Positions 15,141 through 24,497 of a stretch of 64,000 nucleotides of DNA are shown here, piece after piece. Every line of letters begins with the position of its first letter. The stretch's first letter is position 1. A program made the position numbers and the translations under genes. The notes under the pieces are model-generated. The model was not told the origin of the DNA. It saw nothing but the letters and a program-made list of their open reading frames with translations, and did not search any database. Source of the DNA: Streptomyces sclerotialus (GTDB taxonomy: Bacteria > Actinomycetota > Actinomycetes > Streptomycetales > Streptomycetaceae); the NCBI GenBank assembly GCA_000719105.1, contig JODX01000004.1, positions 62,001 to 126,000 of the forward strand, given 5' to 3'.

Positions 15141-16604
15141 TCAGTGGCTGCTCAGGGTTTCGCCGTACGAGAGGGCCGTTGCCGGGGACGGCAGGCCCAG
15201 CTTGGCCGGGGTGAGGGTGCGGGAGCCGTCCGCCGAGGCCTCCGGGAGCAGCCAGACCCCGCCCGACCTGGTGTTCTCGCCGGGGGAGCCGACCGCGAGG
15301 TCCGGGGTGCCGTCGTGGTCGTAGTCGCCGGTCACCACGGCCGTGCCGAAGGCGTCGCCCGCCTCCGCGGCGCCGGGGACGCCCGGGGTGCCCTGGTTGA
15401 ACGGGACCGAGGACGCCTTTCCGGCAGAGTTCAGCAGGCCGTCCGCGCGGCCGAACAGCAGGGTGGTCGCGCCCGCGCCCGAACGGGTGCCGATGGCCTC
15501 GCCGGGGGCGCCCACGAGCAGGTCGTCGCGGCCGTCACCGTTCACGTCGGCCACCGCGAGGGCCGCGCCGAAGCGGTCGCCGTTCTCCGCGGCGCCGTGG
15601 ACGCCCGGGGTGTCCTGGTTCAGGGTCTGGTGGCGGCTGCCGAACCCGTAGGCGTGGGTGTCGCCGTAGTGGATGCGGATGGCGCCGCCCTCGAACAGCT
15701 CCTCCGGGCCGCAGGGGTCGTCGATGTTCTCGTCGGCGATCTCCCGGCACTCGCCGAGGGCGAGGTCGTCGAGGCCGTCGCCGTCGAAGTCGCCGGCGGC
15801 GAGGGCGGTGACGCCCGCGTTGTCGGTGTTCCAGGTGTTGGCCATGCGCCCCTCGGCCGCGTCCCAGCTCCACAGACGTACGTGCGACTGGGTGTAGGGG
15901 GCGTTCACCGTCCAGTACGCCACCGCCAGGTCGTCCGTGCCGTCGGTGGTGAAGTCACCGACGGCCAGGACGGGGGCGCGGTCGCCCATGGCGGCGGCAA
16001 GGACGGTGGTCGTGATGAGGTCCTCGCCGGCCGGGATGCGCGCGACGACCTTGTCCTTGCCGCCGACCACGATGTCCCGGCCGCCGTCGCCGTTCAGGTC
16101 GGCCGCGGCCACGGACATGCCGTACGCCGCCGATGCCGACTGGCCGGTGATGGCCGTCGACCCCGGGCGCGTACCGCTCTTCGCGCCGGCCACGACGGTG
16201 ACCGCCCCCGCGTCGGTGCCGCGGCCGGTCACGTCCTCGCCGGGGGCGCCCGCGATCAGCTCCGCGATGCCGTCGCCGTTGAGATCGGCCAGCGCCACGG
16301 AGGCGCCGAAGCGGTCGCCCTTCTCCGGGGTGCCGGGTACCTCGGCGGTGGCCTGGCTGACACGGATGCTGCCGTGGGCGCCGAGGCCCTTGGCTCCGCC
16401 CCAGACGACGTTGACGTACCCGGCCTTCGCCTTGCCGCCGACCGTGGCGTCCGGGACGCCGACGGCCAGATCCGCGTAGCCGTCGCCGTTGAAGTCGCTG
16501 GTAACGGGGGTGGGGGTGGCGGCCGTGGCGGTCGGGGTGAGGGTCAGGGTGGCGGTGACCGCGGCGACGACCGTGGCGGCGAGGATGAACGTGCGGGTGC
16601 GCAC
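15141..16604 (-). CDS. Secreted FG-GAP repeat protein 1
   Basis: The predicted protein has 487 residues. A GTG start follows GGAGG by 4-5 bases. The signal peptide is RTFILAATVVAAVTATLTL with cleavage near TATAA. Seven motifs of the type D-x-[ND]-x-D-G-x-x-[DE] (first DFNGDGYADLAV, last DYDHDGTPDLAV) are spaced about 60 residues apart, as in the seven-bladed integrin alpha propeller, where they bind calcium. There is no cell-wall anchor or catalytic motif, so it is probably released or loosely wall-bound. It is the most divergent secreted member, with an extra Cys-bearing loop (ECREIADENIDDPCG). It has its own upstream region, which shares a 16-bp element with the next gene. Confidence 0.8.
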   Translation of the reverse strand: MRTRTFILAATVVAAVTATLTLTPTATAATPTPVTSDFNGDGYADLAVGVPDATVGGKAKAGYVNVVWGGAKGLGAHGSIRVSQATAEVPGTPEKGDRFGASVALADLNGDGIAELIAGAPGEDVTGRGTDAGAVTVVAGAKSGTRPGSTAITGQSASAAYGMSVAAADLNGDGGRDIVVGGKDKVVARIPAGEDLITTTVLAAAMGDRAPVLAVGDFTTDGTDDLAVAYWTVNAPYTQSHVRLWSWDAAEGRMANTWNTDNAGVTALAAGDFDGDGLDDLALGECREIADENIDDPCGPEELFEGGAIRIHYGDTHAYGFGSRHQTLNQDTPGVHGAAENGDRFGAALAVADVNGDGRDDLLVGAPGEAIGTRSGAGATTLLFGRADGLLNSAGKASSVPFNQGTPGVPGAAEAGDAFGTAVVTGDYDHDGTPDLAVGSPGENTRSGGVWLLPEASADGSRTLTPAKLGLPSPATALSYGETLSSH

Positions 16605-16657
16605 GGAGCCTCCAAGTCTGCGAGTGGTTGCCCGAGTTCGGTGGTCGAGCTCGGTTC

Positions 16658-16673
16658 ACCTGTGTGACACCTG
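16658..16673 (-). promoter_or_regulatory. Shared 16-bp upstream element, copy 1
   Basis: ACCTGTGTGACACCTG on the plus strand, 54 bp before the start of FG-GAP gene 1. The identical 16-mer lies 55 bp before FG-GAP gene 2. It contains the dyad GTGTCACAC on the minus strand. Either a promoter element or a regulator site. Confidence 0.6.
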
Positions 16674-16881
16674 GAGGACGGATGGGGTTGTGTGTGGCGG
16701 TAGGGCAGTCTCCCGGTCGGCCTCCGCCTGGGTAGTGGCGAACGCGGCACCCGACGGCGTCCACTACCCGGGGCCGGCGGTTTGGAACAGCACACCCCGT
16801 CGCCCGGATCTCCCACGTCAGCTCGGCTGCGAGTTGCTGCTCGCGCTGCGGCCGGGAGACCGGGTGACGGGGTGGAGTGGG

Positions 16882-18360
16882 TCAGCCGATGAGGTGGGCG
16901 CCGAACGCGCTGTACCCGGAGGAGAGGCCGAAGGCGCCGGGGCCGAAGCCGTCGGCGCCGGTGGTGGAGACGCCCGTGCCGTCGGAGAGCATGGCGGTGA
17001 CGGCACCCCTGCCCTCGTTCTCGAACGTGGCACCGACCGTGTAGTCGGCGTTGCCGTCACCATTGACGTCGGTGAGCAGGACTTCGGCGCCGAAGTAGTC
17101 CATGGCCTCGGCGGTACCGGGCACGCCCGAGGAGGCCTGGGAGAGCGTGCGGGCGCCGGTGGTGGTGAGGCCGTCCGCCGAGCCGTACATCAGGACCGTC
17201 GAGCCGGTGTCCTCCAGGGTGGTGGTCCCGCTGGTGATGTCCTCGAAGGTCACGCCGACGGCCAGGTCGCCGTACCCGTCGCCGTCGAGGTCGCCGACCG
17301 ACACCGAGCCGCCGAAGCCGTCCCTCTCCTCGTCGGCGCCGGGGATGCCGGGCGAGTCCTGGGTGAGGGTGGTGGCCGCCGCGGTGTCCGGACCGTCCGC
17401 CGAGCCGGGGACGACGGTCACCCGGCCGCCGAGGGAGCCGCTGAGGTCGTCGTCCGTGAAGAAGGTGTTGCCGAGGACGATGTCGCCGTGGCCGTCGCCG
17501 TCGATGTCCCCGACCGTGGCGGACGTGCCGCCAGGCAGGACCGTGGGGGCGACGCTGCCGATACCGGTGGTGGCACCGGCGTAGTACCAGCCGGTGGAGC
17601 GGGTGGTACCCGGGTCGTCCTGGATCATGTCGACGCGGCCGGTGACCACCAGGTCCGCCAGACCGTCCTGGTTCACGTCCCCGGACGTCAGCGCGTCGGG
17701 GCCGTACGGGAGCCCGTTCGGTGCCGTGACCTTGACCGACCCGCCCGTGGCGCCCGCCTTGGTGAAGCCGCCCTTGATGACGTACACGGAGGCGTTGCTC
17801 GCGCCCGTCGCCAGGTCCTGGGTGCCGTCACCGTCGAAGTCGCCGGCGGTCAGCAGCTGGCCGTAGGCGTCGTGACCGGAGACCGCCGGGTCCTTCACCG
17901 TCGTACCGCCGGCCACGCCGCTCGACGACCCCCACAGGATGGCCACCGTGCCGCCGTCGACGTCCGCGTCGACGTCCTCGCCGGGGGCGCCCACCGCGAG
18001 GTCGGTGTAGCCGTCACCGTTGAAGTCGGCGACCGCGAGGGCGGAACCGAAGGTGTCCTCGGCCTCGGGGGTGCCGGGCACCCCCGCGGACGCCTGGCTG
18101 ATCACCGTGGCCGCGTCCGGGTCGGTCGCGTCCACGCCGTTCTCGCCGCCGTACATGACCACGACGTATCCGGCCATGCCCTTGCCGTCGACGTTCGCGT
18201 AGGGCGCGGCGAAGGCCAGGTCGCCGTAGCCGTCACCGTTGAAGTCGCCCTTGAGCTCGCCGGTGACCGCGGGTGCGGCCGTGGCCGTCGGGGCGAGGGT
18301 CAGGGCGGTGGTGCTCGCGGCGACGACTGCGGCGGCGAGGGCGTAGGTCCGTATGCGCAC
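16882..18360 (-). CDS. Secreted FG-GAP repeat protein 2
   Basis: The predicted protein has 492 residues with a GTG start 7 bases from GGAGG. The signal peptide is RIRTYALAAAVVAASTTALT ending near TATAAPA. Seven Asp-rich calcium motifs are present (DFNGDGYGDLAF, DFNGDGYTDLAV, DFDGDGTQDLAT, DVNQDGLADLVV, DIDGDGHGDIVL, DLDGDGYGDLAV, DVNGDGNADYTV), indicating a complete propeller. The pattern QAS-x-GVPGTPEA, which precedes the blade motifs, also occurs in its paralogues. The gene is separated from gene 1 by 277 bp and from the ATPase-like gene by 92 bp. Its upstream region carries the 16-bp element shared with gene 1. Confidence 0.8.
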   Translation of the reverse strand: MRIRTYALAAAVVAASTTALTLAPTATAAPAVTGELKGDFNGDGYGDLAFAAPYANVDGKGMAGYVVVMYGGENGVDATDPDAATVISQASAGVPGTPEAEDTFGSALAVADFNGDGYTDLAVGAPGEDVDADVDGGTVAILWGSSSGVAGGTTVKDPAVSGHDAYGQLLTAGDFDGDGTQDLATGASNASVYVIKGGFTKAGATGGSVKVTAPNGLPYGPDALTSGDVNQDGLADLVVTGRVDMIQDDPGTTRSTGWYYAGATTGIGSVAPTVLPGGTSATVGDIDGDGHGDIVLGNTFFTDDDLSGSLGGRVTVVPGSADGPDTAAATTLTQDSPGIPGADEERDGFGGSVSVGDLDGDGYGDLAVGVTFEDITSGTTTLEDTGSTVLMYGSADGLTTTGARTLSQASSGVPGTAEAMDYFGAEVLLTDVNGDGNADYTVGATFENEGRGAVTAMLSDGTGVSTTGADGFGPGAFGLSSGYSAFGAHLIG

Positions 18361-18414
18361 GGGGTGGCCTCCAAGGCTCCGGGTGACGGCGGAATCCTGC
18401 GATTCTGTTCGGTT

Positions 18415-18430
18415 ACCTGTGTGACACCTG
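18415..18430 (-). promoter_or_regulatory. Shared 16-bp upstream element, copy 2
   Basis: Identical to the 16-mer at 16658 and at the same distance (55 bp) from the start of FG-GAP gene 2. Similarity extends a few bases each side (CGGTT before it on the plus strand). No copy was noticed in the gaps of the six-gene FG-GAP cluster. Confidence 0.6.
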
Positions 18431-18452
18431 AGAGCCGTGTGTGGTTGTGCGG

Positions 18453-18863
18453 TCAGCCGCCGGAGCGGGTGTCCGTGTCCAGTTCGCACCAGACGTACTT
18501 GCCGCGGGTGCCGTTGCGGTCGACCTGGAACCAGCCCCAGTCGTCGGAGCAGGCGTCGATGAGGTGGAGGCCGCGGCCGGATTCGTCGTGAGTGGGGGTG
18601 GTCGCGGTTGCCGGGGGCGTGGGGTCCGTGTCCCAGGCGCCCAGGCGGAAGGAGGGGCCGGACCGTCTGAGCTTGAGGGCGGCCGGTCCCTTGGTGTGCC
18701 GGACGGCGTTCGAGAGGAGCTCGGAGGCGAGCAGCTCCGCCGGGTCGATGAGGGCGGGCAGGTCGTGGGTCATCAGGATGTCGCGGAGGGCGCGGCGGCC
18801 GATGCCTACGGCTCGGGGGTCGTGGGGGATGTAGAGGGTGTACTCCCAGGGCGTTCGGGACAT
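18453..18863 (-). CDS. ATP-binding (HATPase_c, RsbW-like) regulator
   Basis: The predicted protein has 136 residues. The Bergerat-fold motifs are LLASELLSNAVRHTKG (N box) and ESGRGLHLIDACSDDWG (G box), as in anti-sigma-factor kinases of the SpoIIAB/RsbW type. In Streptomyces hundreds of such small proteins exist, many beside HTH/DUF397 pairs. The ATG at 18863 was chosen because GGGAG lies 6 bases upstream; an ATG at 18941 has none. It is divergent from the HTH gene at 19083 and they probably act together. No sigma factor is adjacent. Confidence 0.8.
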   Translation of the reverse strand: MSRTPWEYTLYIPHDPRAVGIGRRALRDILMTHDLPALIDPAELLASELLSNAVRHTKGPAALKLRRSGPSFRLGAWDTDPTPPATATTPTHDESGRGLHLIDACSDDWGWFQVDRNGTRGKYVWCELDTDTRSGG

Positions 18864-19082
18864 ACAGGTCTCCCGGGTGGGGGCGGTAGGAGTGGGTGAG
18901 CCCTGCGGTGTCTCGGGCGGTGGCTCTGTCGCGGCCGTCATGGCATGGCGGGGCGGTGCGCTTCCGGGGTCCCGGTGTTTCGCAGTGTGTGCGTCGCGTC
19001 ACTGAAGGTAGGGGAACTACTTGTCCCGGGGCAAGCTGTTCCCGCACTATCGTGGCGTCAACTTCTGCGAACGGAGCGGCAC

Positions 19083-19928
19083 ATGGTCGCCAGGACCGTC
19101 ATCACGGCGCGCCAGGAACGTCTGGGTAAGGAGCTGCGCAAGCTCCGTGAGAAGGCGGGGCTCGGACTTCGGGAGGCGGCAAAAGCGACAGGGATCAACG
19201 AAGGCAGACTCTCCAACACCGAGATTGGGCGCTTCGGAGTGAGCGCGGAACGTGTTCGTTTCCTCGCCGCGTACTACAAAGCTGAGGACGCCCTGCTCGT
19301 CGACGCCTTGGCGGCCATGGCGACCGACCGCACACGTGGATGGTGGGACGAGTACCGAGGATCGCTTCCGAAGGGGTTTCTCGACCTCGCGGAACTGGAG
19401 CACCACACCAGACACGTGAGGTCGTTCGAGATTGTCAACATGCCCGGGTTGCTGCAGTCGGAAGAGCACGTGCGAGCCCTCTACGACGGCTCCTCCGTCG
19501 AGATGAGCCGGGAGCAACAGGAACTCCGCGTGGAGTTCCGACTGAAGCGGCAAGACGTTCTGGAGAGGGATGACTACGTCTACGAGGTGGTCGTCCACGA
19601 GGCGGCGCTGCGGATCAGGAAGGCTGGTCGAGGTACCGCTCGACGGCAGCTACTGCACATCCTGGATCAGTCCGAGCGGCCGCAGGTCATCGTGCGCGCT
19701 GTGCCGTTCGACAGGGACGGCTTCACGATCAGTAGCCCGATCCTCTTGCTCGACGGACCAGTTCCCCAGTTGGACACTGTTCTGAGGGACGCCCCGCACG
19801 GGGGTGCTTTCCTCGACGCGGAGGCCCAGCTCACTACCTACCGGCGACGGTTTGCAGCGGCAGAGAAGGCTGCACTGGGAGTCGTAGAGTCAAGGGACTT
19901 GATCCGCGATGTGGCTCGACAGATCTGA
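19083..19928 (+). CDS. Helix-turn-helix regulator with DUF5753 domain
   Basis: The predicted protein has 281 residues with an ATG preceded by GGAG. Residues about 10-65 are an Xre-type HTH (LRKLREKAGLGLREAAKATG, INEGRLSNTEIG). The C-terminal two thirds match DUF5753 (IVNMPGLLQSEEHVRALYDG, and RQLLHILDQSERPQVIVRAV). This class pairs with a small DUF397 protein, here 10 bp downstream, and often with an RsbW-like ATPase, here divergent. Some loci of this type (abaA and whiJ-like) affect antibiotic production and development in S. coelicolor. The target of this one is unknown; its position inside the FG-GAP array makes those genes candidates. Confidence 0.85.
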   Translation: MVARTVITARQERLGKELRKLREKAGLGLREAAKATGINEGRLSNTEIGRFGVSAERVRFLAAYYKAEDALLVDALAAMATDRTRGWWDEYRGSLPKGFLDLAELEHHTRHVRSFEIVNMPGLLQSEEHVRALYDGSSVEMSREQQELRVEFRLKRQDVLERDDYVYEVVVHEAALRIRKAGRGTARRQLLHILDQSERPQVIVRAVPFDRDGFTISSPILLLDGPVPQLDTVLRDAPHGGAFLDAEAQLTTYRRRFAAAEKAALGVVESRDLIRDVARQI

Positions 19929-19938
19929 AAGGCGCGAC

Positions 19939-20130
19939 ATGGCCAGCGCACATGTGTGGCAGAAGTCCTCCTTCTCCGAGGACGGGGACGCACCCAACTG
20001 CCTGGAAGTCGCTGTCACCGGCAAAGCCGCGCGACTCCGCGAAAGCGACGAGCCCGACACCGTGATAACCACCACCGGCACCGGGCTCGCCGCCCTCCTG
20101 CACCACCTACGTGAGCACGACCGCTACTGA
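19939..20130 (+). CDS. DUF397 small partner protein
   Basis: The predicted protein has 63 residues. VWQKSSFSEDGDAPNCLEVA and RLRESDEPDT are the DUF397 signature. It starts 10 bp after the HTH gene and is its usual co-expressed partner, thought to modulate the regulator's DNA binding. The gene's last 7 bp overlap the tail of FG-GAP gene 3 on the other strand, so both transcription units end here without a separate terminator. Confidence 0.85.
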   Translation: MASAHVWQKSSFSEDGDAPNCLEVAVTGKAARLRESDEPDTVITTTGTGLAALLHHLREHDRY

Positions 20131-21512
20131 AGCGTCCCCGGGATCACCACGTCCTCGTAGTCCAAGGTCGTCGCCCCGGACGTGGTCACCCCCGCAGACG
20201 AACCCAACAGCCGCACGGGGCCCATCGTGCCGTTGACGTACAGGTCGGCCTTGCCGTCCTGATTCGTGTCGCGGAGACGGACCTGGTGGCCGAACTGGTC
20301 GGCCTCGTCCAGTGCGCCGGGGACCCCGGCGGTGTTGCGGGCGAACCAGTGCGAGCCCGTGCCGGTCAGGCCGGAGGACCGCCCGTACAGGACGTGGACG
20401 CCGCCCGCGTACTCCTTGCCGTTGATGGCCTCGCCCGAGACGCCGACCGCCAGGTCCTGGTAGCCGTCGCCGTTGGCGTCGCCCGCCGAGATGCTCGTGC
20501 CGAACTCGTCGTACGCCTCCGGGGTGCCGGCCAGACCGCTGGTCGACTGGGTGAAGCGGGCCGACGTGTCCGGGCCCGCCGACGCGCCGTACCAGACCGA
20601 GACGCGGCCCTTCAGCGTGGAGTGGATGGCGGTACCGATGGCGATGTCGCCGTAGCCGTCCTTGTCGAAGTCCGCGATGACGCCGTCGCCGCCGCGGTCG
20701 GAGCTGCCGCCGTTGCCGTTCTGGGACTCCAGGCGGAGGGTCTTGCCGGGGTACAGCTTGGCGCTGCCGCCCTTGATGAACCAGGCGTCGGAGGCGATGT
20801 ACTTGTCGGTGAGGACGTCACCGATGACGACGAGGTCGGTCTTGTTGTCGCCGTTGACCTTTCCGGCGATCAGCGCCGTGGCGTAGAACAACCCCTCCCT
20901 GTCGAGGGTCGTCACCGAGCCACCCACCCCCGACTTGCTGATCGGGCCGCGGTAGACGTACGCCTTGTGGCCGTTGACGAGGGCCAGGTCCTGCTTTCCG
21001 TCGCCGTTGAAGTCGCCGGTGGCGAGGTCGGAGCCCATGCGGTCGTGCGAGTCCTTGGGCGCCTTGTTCGGTACGGTCGTGCCGCCCGACAGGCCCTTGG
21101 CGCTGCCCCAGAGGATGGTGACCGCGCCCTGCGCCTCCCGGCCGTCGACGTCCTCGCCGGGGGCGGACACCGCGAGGTCGCCGTAGCCGTCGGCGTTGAA
21201 GTCGGCGGCGGCGCGGTTCTCGCCGAACATGTCGTCCGCCTCGTCGGCGCCGGGGACGCCGGCGCTCGCCTGGCTGATGAGCTGGGTCTTCGTACCCGGG
21301 CCGCTCTTCGTGCCGTAGGTGACCCGGATGCCGCCGCCCTTGCTGTCGAGGCTCCAGTTGACGGCGTAGTCGCGGTACCCGTCGCCGTTGAAGTCGTCGG
21401 CGTACTTGGCGGCCGCGGCGGAGGCCGGAGCGGCCGTCGCCAGGCTGAGCAGACCACCGGTGAGGGCCACCGCCGTGGCTGCGGCCAGGGTGGCGCCGTA
21501 GGGGAGTTTCAT
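20124..21512 (-). CDS. Secreted FG-GAP repeat protein 3
   Basis: The predicted protein has 462 residues. The start is ATG with AGGAGA upstream (an ATG at 21534 lacks one). The signal segment is GATLAAATAVALTGGLLSLA with cleavage near ASAAA. Seven Asp motifs from DFNGDGYRDYAV to DTNQDGKADLYV give a complete propeller. It is the last gene of a run of six paralogues transcribed leftward (gaps of 57, 37, 47, 46 and 80 bp), most likely one operon. The end overlaps the convergent DUF397 gene. Confidence 0.8.
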   Translation of the reverse strand: MKLPYGATLAAATAVALTGGLLSLATAAPASAAAAKYADDFNGDGYRDYAVNWSLDSKGGGIRVTYGTKSGPGTKTQLISQASAGVPGADEADDMFGENRAAADFNADGYGDLAVSAPGEDVDGREAQGAVTILWGSAKGLSGGTTVPNKAPKDSHDRMGSDLATGDFNGDGKQDLALVNGHKAYVYRGPISKSGVGGSVTTLDREGLFYATALIAGKVNGDNKTDLVVIGDVLTDKYIASDAWFIKGGSAKLYPGKTLRLESQNGNGGSSDRGGDGVIADFDKDGYGDIAIGTAIHSTLKGRVSVWYGASAGPDTSARFTQSTSGLAGTPEAYDEFGTSISAGDANGDGYQDLAVGVSGEAINGKEYAGGVHVLYGRSSGLTGTGSHWFARNTAGVPGALDEADQFGHQVRLRDTNQDGKADLYVNGTMGPVRLLGSSAGVTTSGATTLDYEDVVIPGTLQ

Positions 21513-21569
21513 CAGCGGGTGTCTCCTGTCGGGCATGTGTAAGTGTGCGAGGGAAGGAATTCGGTTCAC

Positions 21570-22979
21570 TCAGTCCGCCAGTTGCGCGTAAAGCCTGGTG
21601 AGGGACGTCAGGCCGAGGCCGTCGAGCGTGAGCATCCGCGAGCCCTGGCCCGTCGGCCCCGTGGCCGTGCCGGGGAGGAGGTGGAGGCGGCCCGGGGTCG
21701 CCTGTGGCGCAGAGGCGACGAGGTCGGTGTGGCCGTCGCCGTTGAGGTCGCGCAGCAGGACCGAATCGCCGAGCCCGGCGTCGTTGTCCTCGTTCGCCGC
21801 GCCCTCGACGCCCGCGGTGGCGTAGTCGTACATGCGGGCGTTCTTGCCGGTCAGGCCGGTGGAGGAGCCCCTGAGGACCGTGACGCCGCCCACCCGGAAC
21901 CAGTTGTCGCCGATCACCTCGCCCGCGACGCCCACGGCGAGGTCCGGGTAGCCGTCACCGTTGGTGTCGGCCGACGAGACGTCGCTGCCGAAGGAGTCGG
22001 CGGACTCGGGTGTGCCGGGGACACCCGACGTGGACTGGGTGATGGTCTTCACCGAGGTGCTGGGGCCCGTGGAGGTACCGGGCAGGACGTACACGCCGCC
22101 GCCCTTGCCCGAGCGGCGTCCGCCGACCGCCAGGTCGCCGTACCCGTTCTTGTCGAAGTCGGCGATCGTGGCGCCCGCCTCCACGAGGGACGCGGAGGAG
22201 GGGAGGTTCACCTTCTTGGTCTGCTTGGGTCCGCCCGATCCGCCCTTGTAGAACCAGACGCGGTCGTCGTCCGTGTCCCAGTCGTTGCCCAGGACCGCGA
22301 AGTCGGCGGTGCCGTCCTTGGTGACCTTGCCGGAGACCACGATCTCCGGGTCGATGTTCTCGCCGTCGATCGGGTCGAAGTCGGTCGCCTTGCCCCGGGA
22401 GCCGGACTCGGTGAACGGTCCGCGCAGGTACCAGATGTTCTGGTCGTCGACCGCGACCACGTCCTGGCTGCCGTTCGCGTCGAAGTCCCCCACGGCGATG
22501 TCCTTGGCGAAGCCACGGTCCTTGTACTTCGGGTTCTTGTACGCGCTGCCGCTGGTCAGGCCGGACTTCGAGCCCCACAGGACGGTGAACGTACCGGTGT
22601 AGGCGCCGTCGTCCTCGCCGGGCGCGGTGGCGACGACGTCCGCGTAACCGTCCTTGTTCAGGTCGACGGTCGTGATGTCCGTGCCGAAGAAGTCGGACGT
22701 CTCCGCCGCGCCGGGGACGCCCGCGCTGTTCTGCGAGACGACGGTGCGCCGAGCGGGGTCCAGGCCCTTGGACGAGCCCCAGATGACGACGACGGCGCCC
22801 GCCTTCTTCTTGCCGCCGACGGTGGCGCCGTAGTCGCCGATCGCCAGGTCGCGGTAGCCGTCGCCGTTGAAGTCGTCCGTGTGCTTGGCGGCCGCTGCGG
22901 AGGCCGGGGCCGTGAGCGTCAGGGGGCTGAGGCCGGCGGCCAGGAGGGTGGCGGCGACAACGGCCGTGCGTCTGCGCAT
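21570..22979 (-). CDS. Secreted FG-GAP repeat protein 4
   Basis: The predicted protein has 469 residues, with GGGAGAA before the ATG. The signal segment TAVVAATLLAAGLSPLTLTA is followed by ASAAAAKHTDDFNGDG, almost the same mature start as paralogues 3 and 6. Seven blade motifs (DFNGDGYRDLAI to DLNGDGHTDLVA) are present; the third and fourth (DFDANGSQDVVA, KVTKDGTADFAV) are weakened calcium sites. It lies 37 bp downstream of gene 5, the tightest spacing in the cluster. Confidence 0.8.
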   Translation of the reverse strand: MRRRTAVVAATLLAAGLSPLTLTAPASAAAAKHTDDFNGDGYRDLAIGDYGATVGGKKKAGAVVVIWGSSKGLDPARRTVVSQNSAGVPGAAETSDFFGTDITTVDLNKDGYADVVATAPGEDDGAYTGTFTVLWGSKSGLTSGSAYKNPKYKDRGFAKDIAVGDFDANGSQDVVAVDDQNIWYLRGPFTESGSRGKATDFDPIDGENIDPEIVVSGKVTKDGTADFAVLGNDWDTDDDRVWFYKGGSGGPKQTKKVNLPSSASLVEAGATIADFDKNGYGDLAVGGRRSGKGGGVYVLPGTSTGPSTSVKTITQSTSGVPGTPESADSFGSDVSSADTNGDGYPDLAVGVAGEVIGDNWFRVGGVTVLRGSSTGLTGKNARMYDYATAGVEGAANEDNDAGLGDSVLLRDLNGDGHTDLVASAPQATPGRLHLLPGTATGPTGQGSRMLTLDGLGLTSLTRLYAQLAD

Positions 22980-23016
22980 AGGCGTTCTCCCTGGCAGTGA
23001 GTGGCAGTAAGGCTTT

Positions 23017-24450
23017 TCAGTCGTTCAGCGCGGTGCCGTACCCCGGCTCGCCCGCCGTGCTCACGCCCGTGGCGGACGGGCCGAAGCTCGTCGCGCCCGT
23101 GGCCGTGAGGCCGGTCGCCGTGCCGCGCAGCGACCACACCGCGCCGTCGCCCGAGTTCTCGCCCGTCGCGGAGACGGTCAGCTCGGCGCGGCCGTCGCCG
23201 GTGTGGTCGGTGAGCGCGACGCGGCTGCCGAAGCGGTCGCCCTTCTCCGAGGCGCCGGGGACACCCGCCGTCGCCTGCGTCCAGGACTTGGCGTTCTTGG
23301 TGGTCAGGCCGGAGGCCGAGCCGTAGAGGACGGTGACCGAGCCGGTCGCGGTGCCGCTGTCGGTGGACTCGCCGGGGGCGCCCACGGCCAGGTCCGCGTA
23401 GCCGTCGCCGTTGACGTCGCCGAGCGAGACGCTGCTGCCGAAGGCGTCGCCCGTCTCGGCGGCGCCGGGGACGCCTGCCGTGGCCTGGGTGATGTCGAGC
23501 GTGGGGCGTGTCGTGTCCACGCCGTCCGGGCCGCCGTAGACCACCCTGACCACGCCGCCCTTGGCGCCGTTCGGGTCGGCGGAGGGCTCGCTGCCGTTGC
23601 CGACCGCGATGTCCCCGTGGCCGTCGCCGTCGATGTCGCCGATGGCGGAGGCCTGGCCGGGCGGCAGGTACTGGTGCCAGTTGCTCCAGTTGTCGATCCG
23701 GGCGTCGGCCAGGCGGGTTTCCGTGTGGCCCTGCGCCGTGCGTCCGTGCCAGACGAAGCCGGTGAACCCGGCGCCGGTGACGTCCCCGGCGGTGAGGCGC
23801 TCGGCGCCGTACTTGGTGGAGGAGCCGGTGGGGGAACCGGAACCGCCGTCGAACCCGCCGGTCCTCGTGAGGGGCCCGTCCGTGAGGGTGACGGCGGTGG
23901 AACCGGTGGCTCCGACGGCCACGTCGGTGTCGCCGTCCCCGTCGAAGTCGCCCGCGGCGATCGCCTGCCCGTAGCGGTCGAGGCTGGTGCTGAAGTGGTC
24001 GGTGAGGGTGACAGCGCCCGACAGGCCCGACGCCGAGCCCCAGACGATGACGGCCGTGCCGCCGTTGGTGTCGCCGTTGACGTCCTCGCCCGGGGCGCCG
24101 ATCAGGAGCTCCGCGTAGCCGTCGCGGTCCAGGTCGGCCGAGGCGACGGCGGAGCCGAAGATGTCGCCGGCCTCGGCGCTGCCCGGGATGCCGCTGGTGT
24201 TCTGGGTGATGAGCTTGTTGTTCGAGCGCTTCAGGCCGGTGGAGCCGCCGTACACGACGGATACCGCGCCCGCCTCCGCCTTGCCGTTCACCGTGGCACC
24301 GGGCGCGCCGATGGCCAGGTCGACGCGGCCGTCGCCGTTGAAGTCGTACGGGGCGGCGGGCTTGGTGGCGGCCTGGGCGGCGGGCGCCGACAGGGCGAGC
24401 GGGACGGCAGCCGCCGCTACCAGGACGGCGGTGGTGGTGCGGATGCGCAT
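23017..24450 (-). CDS. Secreted FG-GAP repeat protein 5
   Basis: The predicted protein has 477 residues. The signal segment is TTTAVLVAAAAVPLALSAPA with cleavage near AQAA. Seven blades; the fourth motif is degenerate (DVTGAGFTGFVW), the others (DFNGDGRVDLAI, DLDRDGYAELLI, DFDGDGDTDVAV, DIDGDGHGDIAV, DVNGDGYADLAV, DHTGDGRAELTV) are good. The start has only a modest AGG site. Same operon as its neighbours, 47 bp after gene 6. Confidence 0.8.
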   Translation of the reverse strand: MRIRTTTAVLVAAAAVPLALSAPAAQAATKPAAPYDFNGDGRVDLAIGAPGATVNGKAEAGAVSVVYGGSTGLKRSNNKLITQNTSGIPGSAEAGDIFGSAVASADLDRDGYAELLIGAPGEDVNGDTNGGTAVIVWGSASGLSGAVTLTDHFSTSLDRYGQAIAAGDFDGDGDTDVAVGATGSTAVTLTDGPLTRTGGFDGGSGSPTGSSTKYGAERLTAGDVTGAGFTGFVWHGRTAQGHTETRLADARIDNWSNWHQYLPPGQASAIGDIDGDGHGDIAVGNGSEPSADPNGAKGGVVRVVYGGPDGVDTTRPTLDITQATAGVPGAAETGDAFGSSVSLGDVNGDGYADLAVGAPGESTDSGTATGSVTVLYGSASGLTTKNAKSWTQATAGVPGASEKGDRFGSRVALTDHTGDGRAELTVSATGENSGDGAVWSLRGTATGLTATGATSFGPSATGVSTAGEPGYGTALND

Positions 24451-24497
24451 ACGTGCCTCATGGGTGGGTCGGGCGGGGCGGGCGGTGCGGGGGAGCG

